DNA of 64,000 nt. Origin: an uncultured Bacteroidota bacterium (GTDB lineage: Bacteria > Bacteroidota > Bacteroidia > 2-12-FULL-35-15). Below the pieces are notes generated by a model. It saw only the letters and a program-made list of their open reading frames with translations, was not told the DNA's origin and did not search any database. A program made the position numbers and the translations under genes. Below, in pieces: positions 9,528 to 19,095 of this stretch. Location: NCBI GenBank assembly GCA_903847205.1, contig CAINDA010000041.1:62001-126000 (forward strand), written 5' to 3'. Each line of letters begins with the position of its first letter. Within the stretch, counting starts at the first letter, position 1.

Positions 9528-10244
9528 TTAAATAAAATGAAAAAGGTTATTAATCCCAATAGTACGTTCAACTGTAAAACCTTCAGCAAACTCAAAGCCC
9601 GCATCCCTGCCCCAGACAGTCATTTTACTTTTTACCACGTCTAAAAAATTTTTTACGGAAATCGGCGATTCAGGCTCGTTTGATTCGGGATTATGAAATT
9701 GCGATTTGAATGCTTTTACAGCTTCCATTTTTTTATCAACAAAACCTGTAACATCCACTATAAAATCCGGTTTTAACTGTCGGTCCTGAATATAATGATA
9801 AACCGCCTTTGGTCGCCATTTTTGCTGATTGAGGCCGTTAAGCAGTGTTTCTATGCGTATTAACCCGCTGTAAAAACAAGCATCCGAAACTAAAGCAGCT
9901 GCCCGTCCATGGTCTGGATGGCGGTCGCTGACGGCATTACATAAAATTATTTCGGGCTGGTATTCACGTATTTTTTTTATGATTTCCAACTGATGTTCTT
10001 TGTCATTTTTAAAGAAACCATCAGCCATTTTCAAATTATCACGCACACTTACACCTAATATTTTTGCAGCATCAGCAGCTTCTTTCAGCCGTAATTCTGC
10101 ACTTCCGCGGGTACCTAATTCACCAGCGGTTAAATCTAAAATTCCGCATTTTTTTCCTAAAGAAATATGTTTTAAAAGTGTGCCCGCGCACGAAAGCTCA
10201 ATATCATCCGGGTGAACGCCTATCGCTAATATATCTAATTTCAT
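9528..10244 (-). CDS. bshB1: Bacillithiol biosynthesis deacetylase BshB1
   Basis: BshB1 deacetylates GlcNAc-malate to GlcN-malate in the synthesis of bacillithiol, the low-molecular-weight thiol of Firmicutes and many Bacteroidota. The 238-aa protein is a LmbE/PIG-L zinc hydrolase. AIGVHPDDIELSCAG (residues 7-21) carries the H-x-D-D metal motif, and SDRHPDHGRAA carries the third metal His. LTAGELGTRGSAELR is the substrate-binding stretch typical of BshB1. The other bsh genes are not in this window. It lies on the minus strand, upstream of carA. Confidence 0.92.
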   Translation of the reverse strand: MKLDILAIGVHPDDIELSCAGTLLKHISLGKKCGILDLTAGELGTRGSAELRLKEAADAAKILGVSVRDNLKMADGFFKNDKEHQLEIIKKIREYQPEIILCNAVSDRHPDHGRAAALVSDACFYSGLIRIETLLNGLNQQKWRPKAVYHYIQDRQLKPDFIVDVTGFVDKKMEAVKAFKSQFHNPESNEPESPISVKNFLDVVKSKMTVWGRDAGFEFAEGFTVERTIGINNLFHFI

Positions 10245-10590
10245 TGTATTACTGCTTCATTTAATAAATTATAAATAAAAAATCATTGCCTACAAGCATG
10301 TTTTCCATTGTTTCCGAAATTCGCTATCACCTAAGAAGTGCAGCCCTTTGGTAAACGGCATCCTCTGCTTTTTAAAAACGCTTGTTTGCAAAATTAAACA
10401 ATTTTATAGGGAATGCTTGATAATAATGCAGTATTGGGTTTATCTTTGCAAAGTTTTTTGATGGGAGTTTAAAGGAAGTTCCATTTTTGAACCTTTGAAT
10501 TTTTAAATGAAATAAATAATTTATTCAGCGTAAGCGAAAAAATAAAATTCCAGGATGGGATTTTTATAAATTGATGTTTGAATTTAATAT
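10245..10590. other. Divergent intergenic region upstream of the ccm operon
   Basis: This region lies between divergent bshB1 and ccmB. It holds the plus-strand -7 box at 10441, and roughly 140 bp of leader follows before ccmB. No ORF or RNA structure was recognised. Confidence 0.5.
10441..10448 (+). promoter_or_regulatory. Bacteroidota promoter for the ccm operon (TATCTTTG)
   Basis: The -7 box is an exact TAnnTTTG match, with a TTG about 21 nt upstream in GCTTGATAA (near 10417). It is the only such box in the 346-bp gap before ccmB. Confidence 0.65.
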
Positions 10591-11247
10591 ATGGTATATC
10601 AGCAGATAAAATATCTCTTTAAAAAGGAAGTAAAGCTTGAAATGCGCAATAAATACGCCTTAGGCGGTATTTTGTTATATGTTGTTTCAACAGTATTTGT
10701 AAGCTATTTATCATTCAAACAGATTATTAATCCTGCAACTTGGAATGCTTTATTTTGGATCATTTTACTTTTCGCATCTATTAATGGTGTAGCTAAAAGT
10801 TTTATAAATGAAACAAGGGGCAGGCAGCTCTACCTATATACGCTGGCAAGCCCCCAGGCAGTTATTCTTTCAAAAATTCTTTACAATTCATTGCTCCTGA
10901 CAGTTTTATCAGTTTTGTGTTTATTAGTCTATTCATTATTTATTGGAAACATTATTCAGGATCTTCCATTATTTTTAATTACACTTTTAGCTGGCAGCAT
11001 GGGCTTTTCGTCTTTATTGACAATGGTTTCGGCGATAGCTTCAAAAACAAGCAATAACTTTACTCTGATGGCAATTTTAAGCTTTCCCATTATGATGCCT
11101 TTACTAATGGTACTCATAAAACTTTCAAAAAATGCTATTGACGGTTTGGATAAATGGGATTGGAATTCTTTGTTTATCTTAATGTTTTTAAACCTGATAA
11201 TTGTCACTTTATCATATTTATTATTTCGTTACCTTTGGCGTGATTAG
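10591..11247 (+). CDS. ccmB: Heme exporter protein CcmB
   Basis: CcmB is the integral-membrane component of the CcmAB transporter, which powers release of heme-loaded CcmE in system I cytochrome c maturation. This 218-aa protein has six hydrophobic segments and the family-typical opening (FKKEVKLEMRNKYALGG). The conserved NETRGRQLYLYTLASP segment is at about 70-86. It opens the operon ccmB-ccmC-ccmD-ccmE-ccmF. The partner ATPase CcmA is not encoded in this window. Confidence 0.93.
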   Translation: MVYQQIKYLFKKEVKLEMRNKYALGGILLYVVSTVFVSYLSFKQIINPATWNALFWIILLFASINGVAKSFINETRGRQLYLYTLASPQAVILSKILYNSLLLTVLSVLCLLVYSLFIGNIIQDLPLFLITLLAGSMGFSSLLTMVSAIASKTSNNFTLMAILSFPIMMPLLMVLIKLSKNAIDGLDKWDWNSLFILMFLNLIIVTLSYLLFRYLWRD

Positions 11248-11289
11248 GGAGAAAGCCGTTTATTATCAGAAAAATATAATGTGTAAAAG

Positions 11290-11955
11290 ATGAAAAAAAA
11301 TTGGTGGAAGATTATTGCATTTGTATTTGTACTTTATACCATCATTGCAGGGTTTCTTTTTAAAGTGCCTGCCCAGCCTATTCTTCATGAAAGCATCAGA
11401 AATCTTTATTTTCATGTGCCCATGTGGTTTTCAATGATGACAATACTTTTCGTATCTGTTTGGCACAGCATCAAATATTTAAGTAAATCTAATATTGAGA
11501 GTGACATTGTTGCTAGCAGAGCAGCACATACCGGAATGCTATTCGGCGCTTTGGGGCTGGTAACTGGGTCAATCTGGGCTCGTTATACCTGGGGGGCATG
11601 GTGGGTTGCTGATACGAAATTAAACGGCGCGGCTATCACTACGTTAATCTACACGGCATATTTTATTTTGCGCGGTTCAATTGATGAAGAACAAAAGCGT
11701 GCGCGGATTGCAGCTGTTTACAATATATTTGCTTACGTAATGCTTATTGTTTTTTTAATGATACTGCCCCGCATGAGTGATTCATTGCATCCCGGCAACG
11801 GCGGTAATCCGGGTTTTAATAAATATGATTTGGACAGCAATATGCGGGTTGTATTTTATCCTGCTGTAATCGGATGGATACTGCTTGGTGTATGGATACT
11901 GAGCCTGCAGATCCGTTTTGAAAAAATAAAACGTAAAATATATTTAAGAGATTAA
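11290..11955 (+). CDS. ccmC: Cytochrome c maturation protein CcmC
   Basis: CcmC presents heme to CcmE in the inner membrane. This 221-aa protein has six hydrophobic spans. The heme-handling WWD motif is present as YTWGAWWVADTKLN (about 97-110), flanked by candidate axial histidines in FHVPMW (about 41-46) and SLHPGN. Length is close to the usual value of about 220-245 aa. It starts 43 bp after ccmB and is followed by the small ccmD-like gene. Confidence 0.95.
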   Translation: MKKNWWKIIAFVFVLYTIIAGFLFKVPAQPILHESIRNLYFHVPMWFSMMTILFVSVWHSIKYLSKSNIESDIVASRAAHTGMLFGALGLVTGSIWARYTWGAWWVADTKLNGAAITTLIYTAYFILRGSIDEEQKRARIAAVYNIFAYVMLIVFLMILPRMSDSLHPGNGGNPGFNKYDLDSNMRVVFYPAVIGWILLGVWILSLQIRFEKIKRKIYLRD

Positions 11956-12020
11956 ATAACCTAGATAATTCAAAACCCTTAGGGTATCATACAAGAAATA
12001 AATAATATAAAATTAATAAA

Positions 12021-12239
12021 ATGAAAAAGCTTCTTTCCATTATAGTATTATTGTTAATATCTTCGGTGATTTTCGCACAGGCTGCACAGCCGGTTGAAAT
12101 GGCTGAGGGTATGTTCCAGTCCGGAAAAATTTATGTGGTTGTTACAGTTCTTTCCGTGATTTTTTTAGGGATAACCGGCTATTTAATTTCTATTGACAGA
12201 AAGATCAGCAAAATGGAGAAAGAATTGGAAAAGAAATAA
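12021..12239 (+). CDS. ccmD: CcmD-like small membrane protein
   Basis: This 72-aa protein has a cleavable-looking hydrophobic N-terminus ending in IFAQ, then one membrane helix (IYVVVTVLSVIFLGITGYLI, 38-57), then a basic tail predicted to be helical (DRKISKMEKELEKK). Size, topology and position between ccmC and ccmE match CcmD, which helps release holo-CcmE from CcmC. Sequence conservation in this family is low, so the assignment rests mainly on context. Confidence 0.75.
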   Translation: MKKLLSIIVLLLISSVIFAQAAQPVEMAEGMFQSGKIYVVVTVLSVIFLGITGYLISIDRKISKMEKELEKK

Positions 12240-12292
12240 TTACATTTTTATACAAAGAGAAATTTTATAACACGTTTTAAAATTAAAAACAA

Positions 12293-12688
12293 ATGAAAAA
12301 GATACATATTATCGGAATAATAATTATTGCAGTTTCAATCGGCGCAATACTTACTACACTTAACAATACCAGTACTTATGCCAGTTTTACTGAAGCTGCG
12401 CAGTCGCCAGGAAGTGAATTTCACGTTGTCGGGAAACTGAATAAAGAAAAAGAATCAACTTATGATCCGAAGATAAATGCCAATTTGTTTTCATTTTTTA
12501 TGGTTGATAATAAAGGCACTGAGCGTAAAGTAATTTTGAATAAAAATAAACCTCAGGATTTTGAACGTTCAGAACAGATTGTTCTGATTGGTAAAATGAA
12601 AGGCGAAGAATTTATTGCTTCTGATATTTTAATGAAATGCCCCTCGAAATATAACGATGGCAAACCTCAGGAAACCGCTGTAAAATAA
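12293..12688 (+). CDS. ccmE: Heme chaperone CcmE, CxxxY variant
   Basis: CcmE carries heme covalently from CcmC to the cytochrome synthase. The 131-aa protein has an N-terminal membrane anchor (residues 4-22) and the OB-fold domain (FHVVGKLN, FFMVDNKGTERKVIL, VLIGKMKGEEFIASDILMKC). Classical CcmE binds heme through the His of H-x3-Y. Here the equivalent position reads C116-PSK-Y120, so Cys replaces His. A CxxxY CcmE is known from archaea and some bacteria that lack CcmH (variant system I). No ccmH is present in this window, which is consistent with that variant. Confidence 0.93.
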   Translation: MKKIHIIGIIIIAVSIGAILTTLNNTSTYASFTEAAQSPGSEFHVVGKLNKEKESTYDPKINANLFSFFMVDNKGTERKVILNKNKPQDFERSEQIVLIGKMKGEEFIASDILMKCPSKYNDGKPQETAVK

Positions 12689-12758
12689 ATCAGTATTGTT
12701 TCCGGCTCTCCGGTAAAAAATAATTAATCAAAACTTCCGCGAAAATTTATTTGCAAAT

Positions 12759-15221
12759 ATGGTATATACAGGCGAGCATTTAGTAATTGGTCAAGTTGGA
12801 AATCTTTTTGTAATTCTCTCCTTTGTTTTTGCACTCTTAGCAGGTATCAGCTACTTTTTTGCTGCAAAAGACAATGATGCAGCTCCTTCCTGGAAACGTA
12901 TTGCCCGCATCTCTTTCAGGATACACGGGCTCTCGGTAATCGGCATTGTGATTTCATTATTCATCATGCTTCAAAATCATTATTTTGAATTTGAATATGT
13001 GTGGCATCACAGCAGCCGGGAAATGCCGATGCGTTATATTTTATCCTGCTTTTGGGAAGGGCAGGAGGGAAGTTTTTTACTTTGGACTTTCTGGCATGTT
13101 GTAATCGGTTTCATTTTGCAGCGTTCGGCAAAAAATTGGGAAGCTCCTGTAATGGCTGTCATTTCATTAGTTCAGGCATTTTTGGCTTCCATGATGCTTG
13201 GTGTTTTTATTTTGGAGCATCGTATCGGCAGTAATCCATTTACAGTTTTACTTCGTGAACATCCCGATTTTGCTAATATTCCGCTTTTCAGCAATCCGCA
13301 GTATTTAGAGAAATTAGACGGGCGCGGACTAAACCCTTTACTACAGAATTATTGGATGACTATTCATCCGCCGACGCTGTTTTTGGGATTTGCCTTAACT
13401 GTAGTTCCTTTTGCTTATGCAATTGCAGGTCTATGGAAAAAGAACTTTACTGAATGGATAAAACCAGCACTGCCATGGACATTTTTTGGTGTGATGGTAT
13501 TGGGTACCGGTGTTTTAATGGGCGGTGCCTGGGCTTACGAAGCATTGAGTTTCGGCGGCTTTTGGGCTTGGGATCCTGTTGAAAATGCATCTTTAGTTCC
13601 CTGGCTTACACTTGTAGGCTCAGCACATTTAATGCTGATTAACCGTAATAATGGTCAATCGTTATTTATTACATTTTTCTTGGCGCTGCTTTCATTTTTG
13701 CTGATACTCTACTCTACATTCCTTACCAGGAGCGGTATTCTGGGCGAAACATCTGTTCATGCATTTACCGATTTAGGTATGTCAGGCCAGCTCCTGATTT
13801 ATTTGTTTTTCTTTTTAATACTCAGCATAATTCTTATTGTGATTAATTGGAAACACTTTCCAAAACAAAAAGAAGAAGAGGGTATTTGGTCGCGTGAATT
13901 TTGGATGTTTGTGGGTGCAATAGTATTGCTGGTTTCTTCTTTTCAGATTATTTTTTATACATCCATGCCTGTTTGGAATAAGCTGTTTAGCCTGAATAAG
14001 GCGCCTGCAAAAGATGTAATAAATTTTTATAATTCCTGGCAGCTGCCCTTTGCATTTTTAACAACTTTATTAATCGCTGCAGGGCAGTACTTAAAATATA
14101 AAAATACGGATATAAAAATTTTCGTTAAAAAGATTTCCTTATCATTTTTAACAGCTTTGGTGCTTACTTTATTAGCTGCATATTTATTAGGTTTCGCCAA
14201 ACCATTTTATGCTCTATTGTTTTTCTCTTCCATTTTCGCCGTGACAGCCAATCTAGATTATATGCTGCGTGTACTCAAGGGAAATGTAAAAAAAGCCGGC
14301 GCATCCATTGCACATATTGGTTTCGGATTGATTCTGCTGGGAGCATTGATTTCCACTTCTAAAAAAGATACGATTTCACAAAACACTTCAGGGAAAAATA
14401 TTGAAAGTTTAATGGATAAATTTTCGAACAATGATAATATTTTATTGACCCAGGGAGACACACTGCCTATGGGAAAATATTTTGTATCCTATATCGGAAA
14501 ACGATTCGAAGGCGTTAACGTTTATTTTAACGTGGATTATTTTTCGAAAAATGCTGCAAAAGGCTATAAAAAAGAATTCTCGTTATCTCCTATTGTGCAG
14601 ACCAATCCTAAGATGGGTAATGTGGCTGAGCCAGACACAAGGCATTTTTTAACCTTTGATGTTTATACGCATGTTACCTATGCTGCTATAGATAATTTGC
14701 AGGAAAAAAAAACCGGGTCTAACGACGAATATACTCCAGCAAAAAATTACACATTGAAAAGAGGGGATACTATTTTTGCTTCAAATGCTATAATTGTTTT
14801 TGATTCACTTTCAACCCGTTTCGATAAAACAAAATTCAATCTGGCGGCTGAAGATATTTCTGTAATGGCCCATTTACGAGTGTTAGATGTTTCAAAAAAA
14901 TATGAAGCAGCACCGCTTTATGTAATTCATAATAATACTTTGCAGCCTGTTCCTGCAGTTATAAAGGAGCTGGGATTACAATTTGTGTTTCAGAAAATTC
15001 ATACCGAAGACGGCAGAATTGACATCACTTTGCAGGAAAAAAAGGCGAACGTCCGCGATTTTATTGTTATGCAGGCAATGGTTTTTCCTTATATCAATGT
15101 TTTATGGATTGGCTGCATTATAATGATAATAGGCAGTGTGCTCGCTATTGTTGAAAGAATCAGAAAGGGCCGGATTTCAGCGGTAAAGCTTTTGTCAAGT
15201 GAAAAAAAAATTGAACTTTAA
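12759..15221 (+). CDS. ccmF: Cytochrome c heme lyase CcmF/CcsA family
   Basis: This 820-aa polytopic protein is the cytochrome c synthase component that joins heme to CxxCH motifs on the periplasmic side. The WWD-type heme motif is at GGFWAWDPVENASLVPWL (about 266-283). Conserved LLQNYWMTIHPPTLFLGFAL (195-214) and WEGQEGSFLLWTFWH (99-113) are typical of CcmF. A large periplasmic domain occupies about 535-770, followed by a last helix. It closes the ccm operon, 70 bp after ccmE. The WWD core has G-F-W-A-W rather than the usual W-G-G-W-W-x-W, a mild deviation. Confidence 0.92.
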   Translation: MVYTGEHLVIGQVGNLFVILSFVFALLAGISYFFAAKDNDAAPSWKRIARISFRIHGLSVIGIVISLFIMLQNHYFEFEYVWHHSSREMPMRYILSCFWEGQEGSFLLWTFWHVVIGFILQRSAKNWEAPVMAVISLVQAFLASMMLGVFILEHRIGSNPFTVLLREHPDFANIPLFSNPQYLEKLDGRGLNPLLQNYWMTIHPPTLFLGFALTVVPFAYAIAGLWKKNFTEWIKPALPWTFFGVMVLGTGVLMGGAWAYEALSFGGFWAWDPVENASLVPWLTLVGSAHLMLINRNNGQSLFITFFLALLSFLLILYSTFLTRSGILGETSVHAFTDLGMSGQLLIYLFFFLILSIILIVINWKHFPKQKEEEGIWSREFWMFVGAIVLLVSSFQIIFYTSMPVWNKLFSLNKAPAKDVINFYNSWQLPFAFLTTLLIAAGQYLKYKNTDIKIFVKKISLSFLTALVLTLLAAYLLGFAKPFYALLFFSSIFAVTANLDYMLRVLKGNVKKAGASIAHIGFGLILLGALISTSKKDTISQNTSGKNIESLMDKFSNNDNILLTQGDTLPMGKYFVSYIGKRFEGVNVYFNVDYFSKNAAKGYKKEFSLSPIVQTNPKMGNVAEPDTRHFLTFDVYTHVTYAAIDNLQEKKTGSNDEYTPAKNYTLKRGDTIFASNAIIVFDSLSTRFDKTKFNLAAEDISVMAHLRVLDVSKKYEAAPLYVIHNNTLQPVPAVIKELGLQFVFQKIHTEDGRIDITLQEKKANVRDFIVMQAMVFPYINVLWIGCIIMIIGSVLAIVERIRKGRISAVKLLSSEKKIEL

Positions 15222-15270
15222 GCATCTTTAAGTTTTTTCTTCTGTAATAGTTTTCAGCAGTTATTTTTTA

Positions 15271-16059
15271 ATGAACATTCCTCAATATAAAATAGTTCTT
15301 ATCGGTGCCGGAAACGTGGCTATGCAGCTAGGGCTGGCGTTAAAAGAAGCGAAACATTCAATTGTTCAGGTTTACAGCCGTCAAAACATTGCAGCATCAG
15401 GCCTCGCGGATTTATTAAAATGCAGTTTTACTTCTTCATTGGAAAAAATAAATATTACGGCGGATATTTATATAATTGCTGTGAACGATGATGCAATAAC
15501 TGCAGTGGTAAAACATTTAAAGCTTTCTAACCAAATAGTAGTGCACACTTCCGGCAGTGCCGCTATGGATATTTTAAAACCTTCTTCAAAAAATTATGGA
15601 GTGTTTTATCCCCTTCAGACATTTTCTAAGAACAACAGAGCCGATTTCAAAAGCATACCAATGTGCCTTGAAGCAAACAACACTGCAACACTTGAAAAAT
15701 TGCAGGTGCTTGCATCAAGTATCAGCGGCAATGTTCAGGAAATAAATTCGGAACAGCGTAAAACCATTCATTTGGCTGCTGTATTTGCCTGCAATTTCAG
15801 TAATCATTTATTTGCGGTTGCTGATTCTATTTTAGCTTCTGATAAGCTTTCACTAGATATTCTGAAGCCCTTAATTGATGAGACTGCAAAAAAAATAAAA
15901 ACGCATTCTCCTCTTGAAATGCAGACAGGTCCTGCTATACGCGGCGATAAAAAAACGATGGATAAACATTTGAAAATGCTTTCAGGCCAAAAAGAATACC
16001 GGCAGCTTTATAAGCTGATGAGTAAAAGTATCAGTGCTTCGCGAAAAGAGAATAAATAG
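15271..16059 (+). CDS. Rossmann-fold DUF2520-type protein (F420-dependent-oxidoreductase-like)
   Basis: This 262-aa protein has an N-terminal NAD(P)-binding Rossmann domain (VLIGAGNVAMQLGLALKEA, about 9-27) and a C-terminal helical DUF2520 domain (HLAAVFACNFSNHLFAVAD, then MQTGPAIRGDKKTM). The family resembles ketopantoate/pyrroline reductases, but its substrate is not established. In Bacteroidota it is commonly next to a KdsC-like phosphatase, as here, where the genes are separated by only 13 bp. It is probably in one operon with the two genes that follow. Confidence 0.85.
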   Translation: MNIPQYKIVLIGAGNVAMQLGLALKEAKHSIVQVYSRQNIAASGLADLLKCSFTSSLEKINITADIYIIAVNDDAITAVVKHLKLSNQIVVHTSGSAAMDILKPSSKNYGVFYPLQTFSKNNRADFKSIPMCLEANNTATLEKLQVLASSISGNVQEINSEQRKTIHLAAVFACNFSNHLFAVADSILASDKLSLDILKPLIDETAKKIKTHSPLEMQTGPAIRGDKKTMDKHLKMLSGQKEYRQLYKLMSKSISASRKENK

Positions 16060-16072
16060 TAAATTAGCAGCA

Positions 16073-16579
16073 ATGGAAAATTTTAAAGTAAAATTAAATC
16101 GCGTTAAAGCTTTTATTTTTGATATAGACGGCGTACTTACCGATGGATCGGTAACACTTATGCCTGACGGTGAGCAGCTGCGTGCAATGAATATAAAGGA
16201 CGGTTATGCTATTCAGCTGGCCGTAAAAAAAGGATATAAAATTGCCGTTATTTCCGGCGGCAAATCTGAATCGGTGCGTAAAAGACTTAATGGACTTGGT
16301 GTGTATGACGTGTACCTTGGGTGTGATAATAAAATTGAAACATACAATGAGTTTATTCTCACATACGAAATCAATCCTGATGAAATACTCTACATGGGGG
16401 ATGATGTTCCAGATTATGAAGTAATGAAACGGATAGGGGTGCCGACTTGTCCGAGTGATTCAGCTCAGGAGATAAAAGATATTTCAATATATGTCTCCGC
16501 TAAAAAAGGCGGAAAAGGCTGTGTCCGTGATGTTATAGAGCAAGTGATGAGGGTTCAGGGAAATTGGTTTAAAATTTAG
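16073..16579 (+). CDS. HAD-family KdsC-like 3-deoxy-D-manno-octulosonate-8-phosphate phosphatase
   Basis: This 168-aa soluble HAD phosphatase has the nucleophile motif FIFDIDGVLTDGSV (about 13-26), the SGG motif II (AVISGGKSESV) and MGDDVPDYEVM (motif IV). The C0-type, cap-less size and MNIKDGYAIQLAVKKG match KdsC, which removes phosphate from Kdo-8-P. kdsA is encoded at 32512-33327, so the activity fits LPS-core Kdo synthesis. The start at 16073 (MENFKVKLN) avoids overlap with the upstream gene. A longer frame starts at 16034. Confidence 0.85.
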   Translation: MENFKVKLNRVKAFIFDIDGVLTDGSVTLMPDGEQLRAMNIKDGYAIQLAVKKGYKIAVISGGKSESVRKRLNGLGVYDVYLGCDNKIETYNEFILTYEINPDEILYMGDDVPDYEVMKRIGVPTCPSDSAQEIKDISIYVSAKKGGKGCVRDVIEQVMRVQGNWFKI

Positions 16580-16602
16580 TTTTAAAATTTATAAAACACT
16601 TT

Positions 16603-17565
16603 ATGTTTTCATTTCTTAAGTTAATCCGCTTTCAAAACCTTATTATTATTGCATTTACACAATATGTAGTGCGCTGGTGTTTGGTTTACCCTATTTTAAA
16701 GGCACAAAGCAGTTATTACACACTGCAGTTAAGTGAAATTCAGTTTTTTCTTTTGGTGCTTTCAACTGTAATGATTGCAGCTGCCGGGCATATTATCAAC
16801 GATTATTTTGATGTCCGCATTGATAAAGTAAATAAACCTGAACGCTTAATAATTGACAATGGCGTGAAAAGGCGCATTGCGATGGGAGCCCATGTTGTTA
16901 TTAATATACTCGCATTTCTAATTGCTATTTATGTTTCCTATTCTATAGGTGCATGGAAGCTTGCATGCATTCATTTTATATGCGCCTCAGGATTGTGGTA
17001 TTACTCAACCACATTTAAACGGCAGTTCTTAACCGGTAATATTATTATTGCCGTATTAACGGCTCTGGTTCCTGTTATAGTGGTTGTTTATGAATTGCTT
17101 CCGTGTTACAAGGCTTACCTGCCATTGGATGAAAATTTAACTTTTAAAGGTGCCTGGGTGTACGTTGGCGGAGTTGCTTTTTTTGGTTTTATGACCACGC
17201 TGCTTCATGAAATAATTAAGGACATTAAAAATTATGAAGGGGATAAAGAATACGGTTTTAAAACTATGCCCGTTTTAATAGGCATAAAAGCTTCAAAAAC
17301 AATTGCAGTGATTATTGCAGCTGCGACAATGGTCTGCTTGTTTCTTATTCAGTTAAAACTTACAGACAGTTTAACGTTTTATTATTTCACTTTTGCACTT
17401 CAAATTCCTTTTGCTTTTTTAATTTATAAAATTGCAAAAGCGGATACAAAAAAATCCTTTCAAACAGCCGGAAACATTACAAAAATTATTCTGTTAGCCG
17501 GGATAAGCTATTTATTTGTTTTCGCATATACACTTCTTGATTTTTTACATTCTCATGTAAAATAA
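16603..17565 (+). CDS. UbiA-family prenyltransferase
   Basis: This 320-aa membrane protein has eight or nine hydrophobic spans. Both Asp-rich prenyl-diphosphate motifs are present: NDYFDVRIDKVNKPER (about 66-81) and DIKNYEGDKEYGFKTMP (about 206-222). Such Bacteroidota proteins are often labelled geranylgeranylglycerol-phosphate geranylgeranyltransferase-like, but the aromatic or glycerol acceptor is not decided by sequence. It follows the KdsC-like gene by 23 bp and is probably the last gene of that transcript. Confidence 0.87.
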   Translation: MFSFLKLIRFQNLIIIAFTQYVVRWCLVYPILKAQSSYYTLQLSEIQFFLLVLSTVMIAAAGHIINDYFDVRIDKVNKPERLIIDNGVKRRIAMGAHVVINILAFLIAIYVSYSIGAWKLACIHFICASGLWYYSTTFKRQFLTGNIIIAVLTALVPVIVVVYELLPCYKAYLPLDENLTFKGAWVYVGGVAFFGFMTTLLHEIIKDIKNYEGDKEYGFKTMPVLIGIKASKTIAVIIAAATMVCLFLIQLKLTDSLTFYYFTFALQIPFAFLIYKIAKADTKKSFQTAGNITKIILLAGISYLFVFAYTLLDFLHSHVK

Positions 17566-17710
17566 GCTGTCAGAGTATTGCGTCTTTATTCAATCAGATG
17601 CATCTTCATTAATGTGTCTTCACAAAAAAAAGATTGGTTCAATCAGCATTTTCATGTCTCATTTCCCAAAATATAAATCTGGTTTTCGCTTTACCCTACT
17701 CTTAAATTAC

Positions 17711-17718
17711 TAAATTTG
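17711..17718 (+). promoter_or_regulatory. Bacteroidota -7 promoter box (TAAATTTG) for ffh
   Basis: The box is an exact TAnnTTTG match 29 nt before the ffh ATG. The -33 TTG is not obvious. Confidence 0.55.
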
Positions 17719-17747
17719 CTTTCCTAAATTAGTATAAAAAATAATCC

Positions 17748-19088
17748 ATGTTTGATAATTTAAGCAGTAAACTAGAGAGAGCCTTTAAGCTATTAAAAGG
17801 TCAGGGGAAAATCACAGAAATAAACGTATCCGAAACAATTAAGGAAATCCGGAAAGCCTTATTGGATGCCGATGTTAACTACAAAGTAGCCAAGCAATTT
17901 ACTGATACAGTAAAAGAAAAAGCCTTGGGGCAGAATGTGCTTACTGCAATTTCGCCGGGGCAGTTAATGATAAAAATTACTCAACAGGAGCTTACTGACT
18001 TAATGGGCGGGGCTTCAGCTGAAATTAAATTGGGCGGCAACCCGACTGTAATATTAATGAGCGGTCTGCAAGGGTCAGGTAAAACTACCTTTTCCGGTAA
18101 ACTCGCAAATTATCTTAAAACTAAACGGGGGAAAAAACCGCTGCTTGTTGCCTGCGATATTTATCGTCCGGCTGCAATCCAGCAATTGCATGTATTGGGC
18201 GAGCAGATCGGCGTTGATGTTTATTCCGATCCTGAAAATAAAGATGCTGTATCTATTGCAAAACGCAGTATTCAATATGCAAAAGAAAATGGAAACAGCA
18301 TTGTAATTATAGATACAGCGGGACGTTTGGCGATTGATGATGTAATGATGAAGGAGATTGCAGCAGTAAAAAAAGCAGTGGAGCCTGATGAAATATTGTT
18401 TGTTGTTGATGCAATGACCGGCCAGGACGCAGTAAACACAGCAAAAGCCTTTAACGATATTCTTGATTTCAGCGGTGTAGTATTAACCAAAATGGACGGT
18501 GATACACGCGGCGGGGCTGCTCTGTCCATTAAATCTGTTGTAAACAAACCCATTATGTTTGTGGGAACAGGAGAGAAGATGGAAGCAATGGATGTGTTTC
18601 ATCCAAGCCGTATGGCCGATCGTATTTTGGGAATGGGCGATGTTGTAACTTTTGTTGAGCGCGCCGAAGAACAGTATAATGTTGAAGAAGCAAGAAAACT
18701 GCAGAAGAAGATTGCAAAAAATCAATTCAGTTTTAACGACTTTTTAGACCAGTTGCAGCAGATAAAAAAAATGGGAAATATTAAAGATTTGGTCGGCATG
18801 ATTCCCGGTGTAGGCAAGGCTTTGAAGAATGTTGATATTGATGATAATGCATTTGTAAGTATTGAAGCAATCATTTCCTCAATGACTCCTGCTGAACGCG
18901 AAAACCCTGAGCTGCTGAATGGCAAACGCAGAGACCGCATAGCAAAAGGCAGCGGCCGTTCAACACAGGATGTAAACAGGCTTATAAAGCAATTTGACGA
19001 TACCCGCAAGATGATGAAAATGATGAACAATAAAGAAGGGCTTGCTAAGATGATGTCGCAGATGAAAAATATGCCGGGGATGAAGTAG
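17748..19088 (+). CDS. ffh: Signal recognition particle protein Ffh
   Basis: Ffh is the GTPase that binds 4.5S RNA and signal sequences and targets ribosomes to the membrane. The 446-aa protein has the N domain (residues 1-95), then the G domain with the P-loop GLQGSGKTTFSGKLA (about 106-120), DTAGRL, and TKMDGDTRGGAALS. The C-terminal M domain is methionine-rich (DDTRKMMKMMNNKEGLAKMM). Length is normal. It has its own promoter and is separated from folD by an unusual inverted-repeat spacer. Confidence 0.98.
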   Translation: MFDNLSSKLERAFKLLKGQGKITEINVSETIKEIRKALLDADVNYKVAKQFTDTVKEKALGQNVLTAISPGQLMIKITQQELTDLMGGASAEIKLGGNPTVILMSGLQGSGKTTFSGKLANYLKTKRGKKPLLVACDIYRPAAIQQLHVLGEQIGVDVYSDPENKDAVSIAKRSIQYAKENGNSIVIIDTAGRLAIDDVMMKEIAAVKKAVEPDEILFVVDAMTGQDAVNTAKAFNDILDFSGVVLTKMDGDTRGGAALSIKSVVNKPIMFVGTGEKMEAMDVFHPSRMADRILGMGDVVTFVERAEEQYNVEEARKLQKKIAKNQFSFNDFLDQLQQIKKMGNIKDLVGMIPGVGKALKNVDIDDNAFVSIEAIISSMTPAERENPELLNGKRRDRIAKGSGRSTQDVNRLIKQFDDTRKMMKMMNNKEGLAKMMSQMKNMPGMK

Positions 19089-19095
19089 TGATTTA

